Translations under genes and position numbers: made by a program
The notes under the pieces: model-generated
The model's input: the letters and a program-made list of their open reading frames with translations, nothing else
Databases searched by the model: none
What the model was told of the DNA's origin: nothing
In this document: in pieces, positions 5,880 through 14,389 of the stretch
Layout of the letters: the number at the start of each line of letters is the position of its first letter
How positions within the stretch are numbered: the first letter of the stretch is position 1
Origin: Methanocorpusculaceae archaeon UBA456
GTDB lineage: Archaea > Halobacteriota > Methanomicrobia > Methanomicrobiales > Methanocorpusculaceae
Length of the DNA: 14,389 bases
Assembly (NCBI GenBank): GCA_002496395.1
Contig: DAJQ01000002.1
Coordinates: forward strand, 230 to 14,618
Direction: 5' to 3'

Positions 5880-6967
5880 GCGAGTTTCACCTCTTCTTCA
5901 TATAACTTGATTGATTCATCTATGATTTTGTTCTCCGGCAGACCATCCTTTAGATCCGCGGACTGCCAATCACCGTTTTCTTCAGCGATGATCCGTATTG
6001 GAACCGCATTCGAAGACTCATCCCTCTGGGCAATCAGGGCGAGTTTCTTCAGAACGAAGTAAGAATGACTTGCAAGGAAGAACTGAATCCCTTCTTTTGC
6101 AAGGATCGAGATGATCTCAAGAAATTCTGAGACTGCCGAGGGATGAAGGGCAGCCTCGGGCTCATCAATGAAGATGATCGATTCCGTATCCAGGTAACGG
6201 TTGCCAAGGAGCGTATCGAGGATGGCAATCTTCTTGACCCCTTCGGATGTGACCCCGATGAAAAACTTCTGATTGCCTTTTCTGAATACCCATCTGGCAT
6301 GGCTATCATCATATTCAATTCTACCACCGATGATTTCCTTCAGGCTTCTTCTTGATTCCACAAATCCACGATAGTTTCTGCCGGATCGGGTTGAACGGCT
6401 CAGTGCACGGGCAAGGTCAAGGTATGTATCATCAAATCCGAAGACCTGATCCTGTTCACGTGATTTAAGGATAATATGATGGATGGAAAGAACTTCTTTG
6501 GCAGGAAGAAAGATCGAGTTACTTGCTCTTGGCTCTCGTATCTCGGAGATCTTCTGGAACTTCTTTGTCGCATCTTTTCCAAAACAGTATCTGAAGTTCT
6601 CCTGGTTGAGGGTGAGGGAACATGAGAGTGGATCTGGTATCCCTTTCGTGACGAGATCACCCATCTTCTCTGTCTGAAAGGTCCAGAAGAGTTTGTCAGC
6701 GAGGATCTCAGATGCCAATCGCCGATCATCCCCACGCCGATACTCTTCCATCGTCTTTATGGCAGAGTATAAAGCCTTGAGGAGGAAGGTCTTGCCACTT
6801 CCGTTCCCACCGATTACCAGATTGATTGAACCGACATCCGGCCATTTAAGATGAGTGAGCGGACCGAAGTTCTTCAGTTCCACAGATTTGAGCATCCTTT
6901 TAAATCTCCGTAGATCTTCATCATCCCAGGAGTTTATAAATGATTCCAAATGAGAAGCATAAGCCAT
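5870..6967 (-). CDS. AAA family ATPase, OLD/ABC-like (AAA_15/AAA_21 type)
   Basis: A 365-residue ABC-type ATPase. Walker A is GGNGSGKTFLLK (about residues 53-64), an S-E-G signature-like TSEGVKKIAIL lies in the middle, Walker B is SIIFIDEPEAALHP, and the switch histidine is in FLASHS. This order and the L-K-N-F-G-P-L opening strand fit the ATPase half of OLD-like proteins. No Toprim domain is fused, so any nuclease activity must come from a partner. The next gene, overlapping the 3' end, encodes an E-x-K protein and is the natural candidate. ATG 6967 is chosen because AGGAGG precedes it with an 11-base spacer; an internal ATG at 6895 (MLKSVELKNFGPL) also has a GGAG upstream. ATPases of this kind paired with separate effectors occur in anti-phage systems such as PARIS and Septu; assignment to a similar role is inference. 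Confidence 0.88.
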   Translation of the reverse strand: MAYASHLESFINSWDDEDLRRFKRMLKSVELKNFGPLTHLKWPDVGSINLVIGGNGSGKTFLLKALYSAIKTMEEYRRGDDRRLASEILADKLFWTFQTEKMGDLVTKGIPDPLSCSLTLNQENFRYCFGKDATKKFQKISEIREPRASNSIFLPAKEVLSIHHIILKSREQDQVFGFDDTYLDLARALSRSTRSGRNYRGFVESRRSLKEIIGGRIEYDDSHARWVFRKGNQKFFIGVTSEGVKKIAILDTLLGNRYLDTESIIFIDEPEAALHPSAVSEFLEIISILAKEGIQFFLASHSYFVLKKLALIAQRDESSNAVPIRIIAEENGDWQSADLKDGLPENKIIDESIKLYEEEVKLALR

Positions 6968-6991
6968 AATGTGATATCCCTCCTGGAATCC

Positions 6992-7264
6992 TCATCCGGC
7001 CTGCCAATCATCATTCCTTCCGATGACCTTCCCGTGGCCGCCTTTGGCGGAGTCAATGTGTTTGAGCCATTCCATCTTCTTCGGCTGCTGAATCTGCCAC
7101 TCGATACCTTTCTGACTGATTCCAAGCCTCTCTGCCATCTCTTTCAAGATGAGAGAGAAATCTGCCTGTATCAGCGTGATGATCTTCTCTCCTGTTTCTT
7201 CCCTAGTTTCTTCCCTAGTTATCACCCTAGCTTCTTCCCTAGTACCCGCTGATCTTCCTTCCAT
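6992..7264 (-). CDS. Small winged-helix protein, likely C-terminal remnant of a Schlafen/AlbA_2-type regulator
   Basis: A 90-residue frame. Residues 8-27 are tetrapeptide repeats (TREE, ARVI, TREE, TREE, TGEK). Then comes a winged helix, KIITLIQADFSLILKEMAER followed by LGISQKGIEWQIQ, and a basic wing ending KGGHGKVIG. This layout is the usual C-terminal tail of COG2865 (AlbA_2/Schlafen-like) predicted regulators, where a charged repeat linker joins the ATP-binding part to a winged helix. The large N-terminal part is absent. An in-frame TAG lies two codons before ATG 7264, and only 83 bp separate the frame from the helicase gene. It may be a truncated relic or a free-standing DNA-binding protein; no clear SD site is seen. 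It ends 24 bp before the ATPase start. Confidence 0.55.
   Translation of the reverse strand: MEGRSAGTREEARVITREETREETGEKIITLIQADFSLILKEMAERLGISQKGIEWQIQQPKKMEWLKHIDSAKGGHGKVIGRNDDWQAG
7198..7245 (-). repeat. 12-bp tandem repeat encoding TREE units
   Basis: On the minus strand ACTAGGGAAGAA and a variant repeat four times in tandem, each encoding Thr-Arg-Glu-Glu or a diverged tetrapeptide (ARVI). The repeat is in frame with the small winged-helix gene and forms its linker. Such arrays can change copy number without breaking the frame. Confidence 0.7.
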
Positions 7265-7347
7265 TCTCTAAGCAAACTATACCCAGAGTTAGGCAGGTGC
7301 ATGCCGAAACGATGGGGTTGGAGTTTGGTTCACTAGGAATGTCTCCA

Positions 7348-10300
7348 TCATCCCCCCACTGCCTTGTTCGCCTTCGCAAAGAGGGCTGGGGGCATCGGTG
7401 ATGCCAGTTTCCAGATGATGCTCATGGGGCGACTCCCCTCATGAGAGATGTAGCGGCCGGGACCAAGGAAGATATACGGCTGAGTTATGCCATCCACTTT
7501 CTTGAATTCACGAACAAAGAAGAGGACCGTCGTGCCCAGTCGTTGATGTTCAATATACCGGCGGCCGGTTTCCGATGATGGGGATGTGGTGCTCTGGGAT
7601 TGCCAGTGGAAGAGGGTATCAGTCACTGCATAATCATCATACATTGTTGAAGGAGAGTAGGCTTCCTCGGTCTTATTCAGGGTGATAAAGAAGACATCCG
7701 TCTTTTTATCAGAGAGGTAGACGACACCTTCACGCATACCTGCGCTGGCCCGTTTTGTCAGGGTATGGTGGCCGAGAGCGGAAAAGATCTGGTCACGGGT
7801 GTAGGTGCAATGGAGTTCAAGCGGGGTTTCATATCCAAGATCCAGTGATTTTGGGATAAAGTCGATATGTTCATAGTTATAGCTCAGAAGATCATCTACT
7901 TCATCCCGGATCTCACTGTTGTGAAGAATATCTGCAAAGGCTCGTTCAAGGAGGCCACCCTCTCCCATGATAGCCTGCTCCTGTATTGCTTCATCATAGA
8001 GAGAATAATAGAAGAGAGTGATGATCCTCTCCTCCTGTTGTGATAGTGATCGGGAGGAGAAAACTTTCGGATCATGCAGGAATGACTGGATGAGTTCGAT
8101 TGCGCACGGTGAATCGATAAAAGATAATCGTTGAGCTGATTTTTTTGAAAAGAGTTTTTCTCTTTGGTATTTCTCTGGATAGACACCTGCCTCAGATGCG
8201 AGGTCTGTAAATGTCCCTTTCAAATAGATATCGAGTGGTTTCAGTGCATGATGACCAAGGAATAGTTTAAAGGAGAGTGTTTTTCCCGTCTCTCTCTCAA
8301 ATTCCTGTATTCGTTTGATTAAATACCGCTTATTCGTCAGATTTGCCCGGATATTGTCTAAAATATTCTCCCGAGCTACTTTTTCGAGATGGATATGGCA
8401 TCCCTTCGGGAGTACATAGTCATTCCTCTTAATCTGCTCATAGAGGTTCTTCCCACCCGGTGCAAGGAGAGCCATGATCTTTTCGCCAAAACGATACCGT
8501 GTATTATGCCTGCCAACAAAGTCAAGGACAGTCAGACATTCCTTCCCTTCCTGAAGACGGAGGCCACGGCCGAGCTGCTGAAGGAAGACGGTGAGACTCT
8601 CGGTTGGCCGGAGGAAGAGAATGGTATTGACTTCTGGGATATCAACGCCTTCATTGTAGAGATCAACGATGAAGATGAAGTGAATCTCCCGGGATTTCAG
8701 CCGTCCCTGAACCGTATCTCTCTCTTCTTTTGAGCTATTGGCGTGGAGAGCGGCAGAAGCAATACCGGCTTTATTGAATGATGATGCCATGAAATTCGCA
8801 TGATCAATAGTGACACAGAACCCAAGGCCAACGATATCATGAATATCTGTGGTATATTGCTGAATTGCCAGAATGATCTGATCAACTCTCTGATCCCGTT
8901 GCGTGGATTCGATAAAGATCTTTGATAGTTCTCTGATGTCGTACTTCCCCTGCACCCATGAGACCCCCGAGAGATCAATGACATCTGTTACTCCAAAATA
9001 GTGAAATGGGGCGAGGAGTTTCCGGTTAATCGCTTCTGGCAATCGAATTTCTGCACTGATTTTCCCACCAAAGTACTCCAGAATATCGATGTTGTCCATC
9101 CGTTCAGGTGTTGCAGTCAGACCAAGGAGGATCTGTGGCTTGTAATACGTGAGTAGCTTCTGGTACGAGGGGGCAGCAGCATGGTGGAATTCATCCACGA
9201 TGATCATATCATAGTACTCAGGGGTAGTACTTGCAGGAAGATCTGCACTATTTAGACTCTGAATGGAGATGAAGAGGTGGTCAATCTGTGAGGGTTTATG
9301 TCCTCCGACCATAAGATCACCAAAATTCTGGTCACGCAAAATACTACGGAAAACTGACAGGCTCTGCTTGAGGATCTCTTCCCGGTGTGCAACAAAGAGA
9401 AGGCGTGGATACTTCATGGGTCGGGCGATCAGGCTCTTGTAATCAAATGCCGAGATGATCGTCTTCCCTGTCCCGGTAGCAGCAACAACCAGATTTCGGT
9501 AGTTGTGATGGAGTTGTCGTTCTGCCTGAAGTTTCTCAAGTATCTCTTTCTGAAAATAGTAAGGCTGGATATCAAAAACAGGCAAAATATCATCATATTT
9601 CGGTCTTTCTTTTGAGAGTGCCCGTCTCAATCGGTCCTGATCTTCATGCCGATACAGAATAAACTCCGGGTTATCCCAATATGAATCAAACGTTGCCTCG
9701 ATTTTTCGGATTATATCCAGCGAATCCTGTTCGGTTATTTTAACATTCCATTCGAGGCCGCTTGTCATCGCCGGGTTAGAGATATTGGCAGATCCGATAT
9801 AGGCAGTTGAAAAGCCAGTTTTTCTGTGGAAGAAGTATGTCTTCGCATGGAGACGAGTCCGATCGGTATCATAGGAGATCTTCACCTGCGTATTTGGGAG
9901 GTTTGCGAGTTCTTCGATGGCTTTTAGATCGGTTGCTCCGGTATACGAGGTTGTGATGATCCTGAGTTTATTCCCCCTGCTCACAAAGTCCCTCAGATCA
10001 TCGATAATAAGCCGAATTCCACTCCATTTGATGAATGAGATGAGGAGATCAATTCTGTCTGATGACCGGATCTCATGTTGGAATTCATTTGCCAGACTTG
10101 GCTCATTTGGTGAACCGGTAAAGAGACTGCTCTCTGCTATCGATGTTCGTGGCCGGTAAGCCCTCCGATCTCCAATGTGAGATGTTTCCCCAGAATGAAC
10201 TCCAATCGGTTCCCTCTCTTGTATTGCAAGGAGGAGTTCTGCATCCCGGGTTATTGTGCAAAGTTCGCCAGGGGCATAATCCATCTGAGATGAAACAAGC

Positions 10301-10545
10301 TGGATGATCTCGTTGCAGATGAGAATTTGTTTATCGAGAGGCGTATGTTTCTCATCTGCTATCCTGAGCATCTTCAGGATTAATGTATGAAGATACCGGG
10401 AGAGGATCACCTGCGGATCATATTTTTCGATCTTCCCCTTTTCGATGTCAATCTTATCTTTATCGAGGAGCTTGAGTTTGGTGGAGAGATATTCATGGAT
10501 GACCTGTTCATAGATGCCCAAGGGGAGAGGGGAGGGGAGAGCCAT
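7348..10545 (-). CDS. PLD nuclease-SF2 helicase-DUF3427 protein
   Basis: A 1065-residue multidomain protein. Residues ~1-130 form a helical N-terminus. A phospholipase-D-type nuclease domain follows (about 140-300) with the half-HKD motif LHAKTYFF (His233, Lys235) and GSANIS (251-256). An SF2 helicase core (about 325-690) carries AATGTGKT (354-361), DEFHH (451-455), LTATP (476-480), NEGVDIP (631-637) and QQLGRGLR (656-663). The rest matches DUF3427. The domain order PLD, helicase, DUF3427 is a known architecture (COG1061 with COG3886), and is common in defence islands. The single HxK implies dimerisation to build the active site. The start MALPSPLPLGIYEQVIHEYL is the family opening; no SD site precedes ATG 10545. 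It lies 187 bp beyond the DUF45 gene, so it may have its own promoter (a weak CTTAAACA near 10583-10590). Confidence 0.93.
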   Translation of the reverse strand: MALPSPLPLGIYEQVIHEYLSTKLKLLDKDKIDIEKGKIEKYDPQVILSRYLHTLILKMLRIADEKHTPLDKQILICNEIIQLVSSQMDYAPGELCTITRDAELLLAIQEREPIGVHSGETSHIGDRRAYRPRTSIAESSLFTGSPNEPSLANEFQHEIRSSDRIDLLISFIKWSGIRLIIDDLRDFVSRGNKLRIITTSYTGATDLKAIEELANLPNTQVKISYDTDRTRLHAKTYFFHRKTGFSTAYIGSANISNPAMTSGLEWNVKITEQDSLDIIRKIEATFDSYWDNPEFILYRHEDQDRLRRALSKERPKYDDILPVFDIQPYYFQKEILEKLQAERQLHHNYRNLVVAATGTGKTIISAFDYKSLIARPMKYPRLLFVAHREEILKQSLSVFRSILRDQNFGDLMVGGHKPSQIDHLFISIQSLNSADLPASTTPEYYDMIIVDEFHHAAAPSYQKLLTYYKPQILLGLTATPERMDNIDILEYFGGKISAEIRLPEAINRKLLAPFHYFGVTDVIDLSGVSWVQGKYDIRELSKIFIESTQRDQRVDQIILAIQQYTTDIHDIVGLGFCVTIDHANFMASSFNKAGIASAALHANSSKEERDTVQGRLKSREIHFIFIVDLYNEGVDIPEVNTILFLRPTESLTVFLQQLGRGLRLQEGKECLTVLDFVGRHNTRYRFGEKIMALLAPGGKNLYEQIKRNDYVLPKGCHIHLEKVARENILDNIRANLTNKRYLIKRIQEFERETGKTLSFKLFLGHHALKPLDIYLKGTFTDLASEAGVYPEKYQREKLFSKKSAQRLSFIDSPCAIELIQSFLHDPKVFSSRSLSQQEERIITLFYYSLYDEAIQEQAIMGEGGLLERAFADILHNSEIRDEVDDLLSYNYEHIDFIPKSLDLGYETPLELHCTYTRDQIFSALGHHTLTKRASAGMREGVVYLSDKKTDVFFITLNKTEEAYSPSTMYDDYAVTDTLFHWQSQSTTSPSSETGRRYIEHQRLGTTVLFFVREFKKVDGITQPYIFLGPGRYISHEGSRPMSIIWKLASPMPPALFAKANKAVGG

Positions 10546-10589
10546 ACTAGAACATGACTGGAAATGACGAAAAGGTTGTTGGTGTTTAA

Positions 10590-10609
10590 GGGGAGAGGGC
10601 GGGGGTGGG
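10590..10609 (+). other. G-quadruplex motif between DUF45 and helicase genes
   Basis: Four G-runs (10590-10593, 10597-10599, 10601-10605, 10607-10609) with loops of 3, 1 and 1 bases fit a short-loop quadruplex on the plus strand, in a G-rich patch continuing to about 10626. It lies about 45-65 bp upstream of the helicase start, where its C-rich complement would be in the promoter or leader region. The rest of the 187-bp gap shows no gene. Confidence 0.4.
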
Positions 10610-10732
10610 CGTGAGCGTGGGCGGGAAGGAAGAGGTGGATCGACGGAAGGAAAATGTCAATGGCGAGATCAAAATGCTCACCTGTGACGGTTTAAAGGGG
10701 TGGATCAGTTTTGGGTGAGCGAATACAATGGA

Positions 10733-11461
10733 TCATTCCTCCCAGTATTCCTCTGTCAAGGGAACCTCCTTCAGCCCTTCCTTATGCTGCCGCCATCCCG
10801 GCATGAAGCCGTCCATCAATTCCCTGAACCGTTCATTATGCCGCCTTTCGAGGAGATGCACCATCTCATGCACGATGATGTACTCAAGGCTGAGCGGATG
10901 CCGCTTCACAAGTTCGAGATTCAGCCAAATCCGGTGGGCATCTGCATTGCATGAACCCCAACGGGTCTTCATCCGTTTGACACCCCATGCCAGGACAGAA
11001 ACACCAATTATCTCTTCCCATTTTGCGATGAGCGGTGGGATCTGCTCTTTAAGCTGCTTCCGATACCAGCCATAGAGGATCTCCTCCCGCCTCTCCCGGC
11101 TGGTTCCTGGCCGGACTCGCAGCTCCATTGTGGCAGTTCCTCTCAGGCATACCCGTGGAGGCTGATCTGCTTCGATGACATCCAGCCGGTAGCGCCTGCC
11201 CCTGAAGAAGTGGGTCTCACCGGTGATCATCTCCCGTTCGGACTGCCGATCCTGTTCAAGGAACTTCCTCTGCTGCTTTTTGATCCACTTCAGGCGGGAG
11301 ATGATGGCAAGACGTATCGCCTCATCATCAATGAAGAGCGGGGCAGATACCCGTACCCGGCCCTCGGGAGGATAGACCCCGAGGTGGAGGTTCTTGATCT
11401 TCTTCCTGATGATCTCAACAGGTATCCCCGAGACTTCGATCTGATGCTTCTCAGTAGTCAC
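10733..11461 (-). CDS. YgjP-like (DUF45, COG1451) metallopeptidase
   Basis: A 242-residue protein with the zinc-peptidase motif YIIVHEMVHLLERRHNERF: His198, Glu199 and His202, with His208 as a likely third ligand. It also carries the family signature TRWGSC (residues 167-171) and the closing GFMPGWR. These features define the YgjP/DUF45 family, related to SprT/M48-like peptidases; the substrates are unknown. The gene is commonly found directly downstream of type I R-M subunits, as here. The start is GTG 11461, which overlaps the end of hsdR by 11 bp (GTGACTACTGA), so translation is probably coupled. An upstream start is excluded by this tight overlap and by the family N-terminus (I-x-V-S-G-I-P-V). 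A role in turning over restriction subunits is a guess. Confidence 0.92.
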   Translation of the reverse strand: MTTEKHQIEVSGIPVEIIRKKIKNLHLGVYPPEGRVRVSAPLFIDDEAIRLAIISRLKWIKKQQRKFLEQDRQSEREMITGETHFFRGRRYRLDVIEADQPPRVCLRGTATMELRVRPGTSRERREEILYGWYRKQLKEQIPPLIAKWEEIIGVSVLAWGVKRMKTRWGSCNADAHRIWLNLELVKRHPLSLEYIIVHEMVHLLERRHNERFRELMDGFMPGWRQHKEGLKEVPLTEEYWEE

Positions 11462-14389
11462 GCTGATTCTTCACTATCTCAAAGATTCGCTCGATCATCT
11501 GTTCATCGTCACCGAGGACCTGCCGGATGGCGGCCAGTACTTCCCGTTCCTTGAACCGATTCCCACGCCATCCCGCTTTTTTCGTCTCCCTGATGGCTTT
11601 ATCTAGAGCAAGAGCTGTCTCTGCACGGGGGGTTTCAGCCCTCCGGGTACCATACGGCGCAATCTCGCTCATCGCCTGGTTCTCGCCTGTCACCAGATTA
11701 TCGTACAGAGACCGGAGTGCCGGGGTGGTGAGAGCTGACGGGTAGGATACCTCGTTTTCAGGCTGGCTCACCTTCCGTGCAAGCTCGACGATCTTTCTCA
11801 GGTATGTCCGATAGTCCAGTGCATGCTGCTTCCGTTCATAGATCAGAGAGTCCAAAAGTTCGGACATCTTCTCATAGTACTTCGGATTGACCGGCATCTC
11901 ATCGAGGATGATCTTCCGGACATTATTTTCAATCGTCTCAGCAACCGCCTCATGATCCTTCCTGATATCTTCCGGAAGCGTCTCGATCGCTGCTTCTCCC
12001 CGGATTGTGATCAGCTGCACAAGCGTCATATCATCGAATGTTGAGACCACTTCGCTCTCCTCTGCCCGGATATAGGCATCAAGGAGATGGCGCATCGCCG
12101 GTTCATACCGTTTCAGGTCGATATAATCCCCGCTTGCCCGCATGATCTCCTCACGGACTTTCTCGTAATGGGCAACTTCGCCCCTGATTATCCGTGCCTC
12201 CTGATCGGTATATCCTGCCTCACGCATCTCCCCGGCAAGATCTGCGTATCTTCTGACAAATGTTCCAACCCGCTTATAGAGATCAACACGCAGTGGCTCG
12301 GTTCGTTTCAGGGCAAGGGGATCATCACTTGAACCACAGAAGTACCGGATATAGTCCCGGCTTGCCTTGGGCGGCTCAACCGGCTCGCAGAGTGCCTTGA
12401 TCGCTTCACGTATCTCTTCAAGGCTTTCACGCCCTTTTTCAAGTCGATCTTTCAGGAGACCGCTGACATCATCTTTATCAAAATCCTCGAATGCTCCGCC
12501 GGTATAGTCTTTGATCGATCGTTCAAGGGACATGAAGAGATCTTTATAGTCGATGATATGGCCGTACTCCTTATCCTCCCCATCCAGCCGGTTCACCCGG
12601 CAGATCGCCTGGAAGAGCCCGTGATCCCGCATCTGCTTATCGATATAGAGGTAGGTTGCAGGTGGTGCATCAAAGCCGGTCAGCAGTTTGTCAACGACGA
12701 TTAAGAGCTTCATCTGCCCTGGGGTTTCGATGAACCGCTTCTTCACCGCTTTCTCAAAGGTCTCGACTTTGTACATCGCCGTATCTTCGGGTTCATCAAA
12801 GAAATCGGCGAGCATCCTCCGATAGACATCATATTGCAGCAGCTCCTCAGTGAGCCCTTCGCCTGTTTCTTCGCCCTTGATGTCAGCAGGCGATGGTTTG
12901 TATGAGGTGATGATCGCACATTTGCCTTTGAGGTCGGTCTTCTGGAACATCTCAAAAAACCTGCATGCCGAGTAGATGCTCCCCGAAACGAGCATCGCAT
13001 TTCCGTGGCCGCTTCTCAGACGATCCCTCGTCTCCATATCAAGGAGAATATCCGCTACGATCTTTTCGAGCCGATCCTGCGAACTGAGGACCTTCTTCAT
13101 CGTGCCCCAGCGTTTTTTGAGTTCGGCCCGTGCGAAGTCGGTGAGACCTCTGGTTTTAATCTCAAACCACTGATCGATCTTCTCCTGGGAGGTGATGTTC
13201 TGGTCGATGTCCCGTGCCTCATACCGGAGATCGAGAACTACGCCATCATGTACTGCCTCATCATACTTGTAGGTGTGAATATACGTGCCGAAGATCTCAA
13301 TGCTCTTCTTCTTGTCTTTCTTTAAAAGCGGTGTTCCGGTGAACCCGATCATCATCGCGTTCGGGAGGAGGGCTTTGACCGCCTCATGGAGCACACCCGA
13401 CTGCGTCCGGTGGCATTCATCGATGAAAACGAAGATCTCCCCTTTTGCACGGAAGTTCTGCGGGAGGTGTGCCTGTATATTCCGGATATATTCATCGACA
13501 TCCTGTTGGGTGAGATCCTCGCCTCGTCCAAACTTATGAATCAGGGAGCAGATCAGCCATTCTTCGTTTGTATTGAGGAGATTAACGAGATCTGATCCGC
13601 TCTTTGCCCTGTAGATCGCCTCGCTGACCCCTGTGAAGACACCCTCGATCTGTTCATCCAGTTCAATTCTATCAGTGACAAGGAGAACCCGGCCATTTTC
13701 GATATGCTCCCGGATCCATTTCGCAAGCCAGACCATCGTCAGGCTCTTCCCGCTCCCCTGGGTATGCCAGACGATCCCGCCTTCACGCTGCTTCACCCGC
13801 TCCTGTGCGGCTTTTACCCCGAAGTACTGGTTGTGGCGGCAGGTCTTCTTGGTCCCGGCATCAAAGACGATGAAGTCATGAATAAGCTCAAGGAGGCGCT
13901 CTTTATTACAGAGCTGGCCGAGTTCCCGGAGGAGAGGATTGTCGGCGGCAGCGGGGTGTGAATCGGCTTCTTTCCACCGGAGATAGTACTTCTCCGGCGT
14001 TTCGATGGTGCCATACCGCATCCCTTCGGTCTCGTTGCCTGCCATCACCAGTTGAATCGTTGCATAGAACGGCCGGATGAATTCTTTCTTCTGGTTATCG
14101 AGATTCTGCCGGATGCCTTCTGTCACCGAGACGGTGGAGCGTTTCAGTTCCAGAACTGAAAGGGCGATGCCATTGACATAGAGGACGATATCCGGGCGCT
14201 TGGTGTTCTCCCCGACTATGGTGACCTCTTCTGCGATGGCAAAGTCATTCTTTTCCGGGTTTTTCCAGTCGATTGGCCAGATGGTGATATGCTGCTCTCC
14301 GATTGAGGGGCTTACCTTCACGCCGTACCTGAGAAGGCTGTAGAATTCACGGTTTGCATCATAGAGGGAACGAACACCCCCGACAGTCG
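11451..14389 (-). CDS. hsdR: Type I restriction enzyme R subunit (HsdR), N-terminus beyond window
   Basis: The frame is open to the right edge. The ORF is not limited to GTG 14321: upstream codons read TVGGVRSLYDANREFYSLLR, the usual HsdR sequence, so roughly the first tens of residues are missing. The nuclease core is present (RPDIVLYVNGIALSVLELKR, the D-x(n)-E-x-K motif). The DNA translocase follows: TQGSGKSLTM (Walker A), FIDECHRTQSG (DECH), GFTGTPLL, LLTGFDAPP and ICRVNRLDG. A long helical C-terminal region, needed for binding the methylase core, runs to NQRDY. With HsdM and HsdS it would translocate and cut DNA lacking the host methylation; those subunits are not in this window and probably lie upstream, off the right edge. 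No frameshift or internal stop is seen, so it should be functional. Confidence 0.96.
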   Translation of the reverse strand, partial: TVGGVRSLYDANREFYSLLRYGVKVSPSIGEQHITIWPIDWKNPEKNDFAIAEEVTIVGENTKRPDIVLYVNGIALSVLELKRSTVSVTEGIRQNLDNQKKEFIRPFYATIQLVMAGNETEGMRYGTIETPEKYYLRWKEADSHPAAADNPLLRELGQLCNKERLLELIHDFIVFDAGTKKTCRHNQYFGVKAAQERVKQREGGIVWHTQGSGKSLTMVWLAKWIREHIENGRVLLVTDRIELDEQIEGVFTGVSEAIYRAKSGSDLVNLLNTNEEWLICSLIHKFGRGEDLTQQDVDEYIRNIQAHLPQNFRAKGEIFVFIDECHRTQSGVLHEAVKALLPNAMMIGFTGTPLLKKDKKKSIEIFGTYIHTYKYDEAVHDGVVLDLRYEARDIDQNITSQEKIDQWFEIKTRGLTDFARAELKKRWGTMKKVLSSQDRLEKIVADILLDMETRDRLRSGHGNAMLVSGSIYSACRFFEMFQKTDLKGKCAIITSYKPSPADIKGEETGEGLTEELLQYDVYRRMLADFFDEPEDTAMYKVETFEKAVKKRFIETPGQMKLLIVVDKLLTGFDAPPATYLYIDKQMRDHGLFQAICRVNRLDGEDKEYGHIIDYKDLFMSLERSIKDYTGGAFEDFDKDDVSGLLKDRLEKGRESLEEIREAIKALCEPVEPPKASRDYIRYFCGSSDDPLALKRTEPLRVDLYKRVGTFVRRYADLAGEMREAGYTDQEARIIRGEVAHYEKVREEIMRASGDYIDLKRYEPAMRHLLDAYIRAEESEVVSTFDDMTLVQLITIRGEAAIETLPEDIRKDHEAVAETIENNVRKIILDEMPVNPKYYEKMSELLDSLIYERKQHALDYRTYLRKIVELARKVSQPENEVSYPSALTTPALRSLYDNLVTGENQAMSEIAPYGTRRAETPRAETALALDKAIRETKKAGWRGNRFKEREVLAAIRQVLGDDEQMIERIFEIVKNQRDY

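Noticed and set aside
14319..14321. GTG as the true start of HsdR
   Set aside because: Codons upstream of it continue with conserved HsdR sequence to the window edge, so the gene is simply cut by the window.

Overview
The window reads as a methanogenic archaeal chromosome segment, most likely Methanomicrobiales. This is inferred from archaeal TATA-type promoters, Shine-Dalgarno (SD) sites of the GGAGG/GGTGAT type, and protein families common in that group (archaeal STAND-type ATPase, DUF4411/ImmA pair, DUF7557-like antitoxin). No rRNA, tRNA or CRISPR array was found, so the assignment rests on style and not on a marker gene.

Layout. Positions 1-541 contain no convincing intact gene; they hold a nested inverted repeat (409-516) and a short protein-like scrap that may be transposase debris. 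Next is a two-gene minus-strand operon: an Xre/ImmA-type regulator-protease (976-2154) and a DUF4411 PIN-like protein (542-970), a predicted toxin-antitoxin-like pair. A 0.68-kb non-coding stretch follows, holding a higher-order repeat: blocks of exactly four 11-bp units, separated by related spacers of about 111 bp. After it comes a plus-strand archaeal-type ATPase (2833-4008), converging on a minus-strand gene of unknown function (4143-4649). Then 4650-5063 is non-coding, with a 19-bp near-palindrome, a G-quadruplex motif and hairpins.

From 5064 to the right edge every gene is on the minus strand and nearly all are defence-type. In transcription order: the type I restriction subunit HsdR (runs off the right edge), a YgjP/DUF45 metallopeptidase overlapping it by 11 bp, a large PLD nuclease-SF2 helicase-DUF3427 protein, a small winged-helix remnant with TREE repeats, an OLD/ABC-like AAA ATPase, and a short gene with a nuclease-like E-x-K motif that the annotation would otherwise miss because it carries two frameshifts, one at a run of eight G. 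Last is a solitary, apparently leaderless antitoxin-like gene.

Taken together this is a defence island. The type I restriction-modification (R-M) system supplies site-specific restriction; its HsdM/HsdS partners must lie outside the window. The PLD-helicase and the ATPase/E-x-K pair look like additional nuclease-motor systems, the latter perhaps inactivated or switched by the homopolymer. The two least explained things are the ATPase/E-x-K pair and the four-block 11-bp repeat locus.
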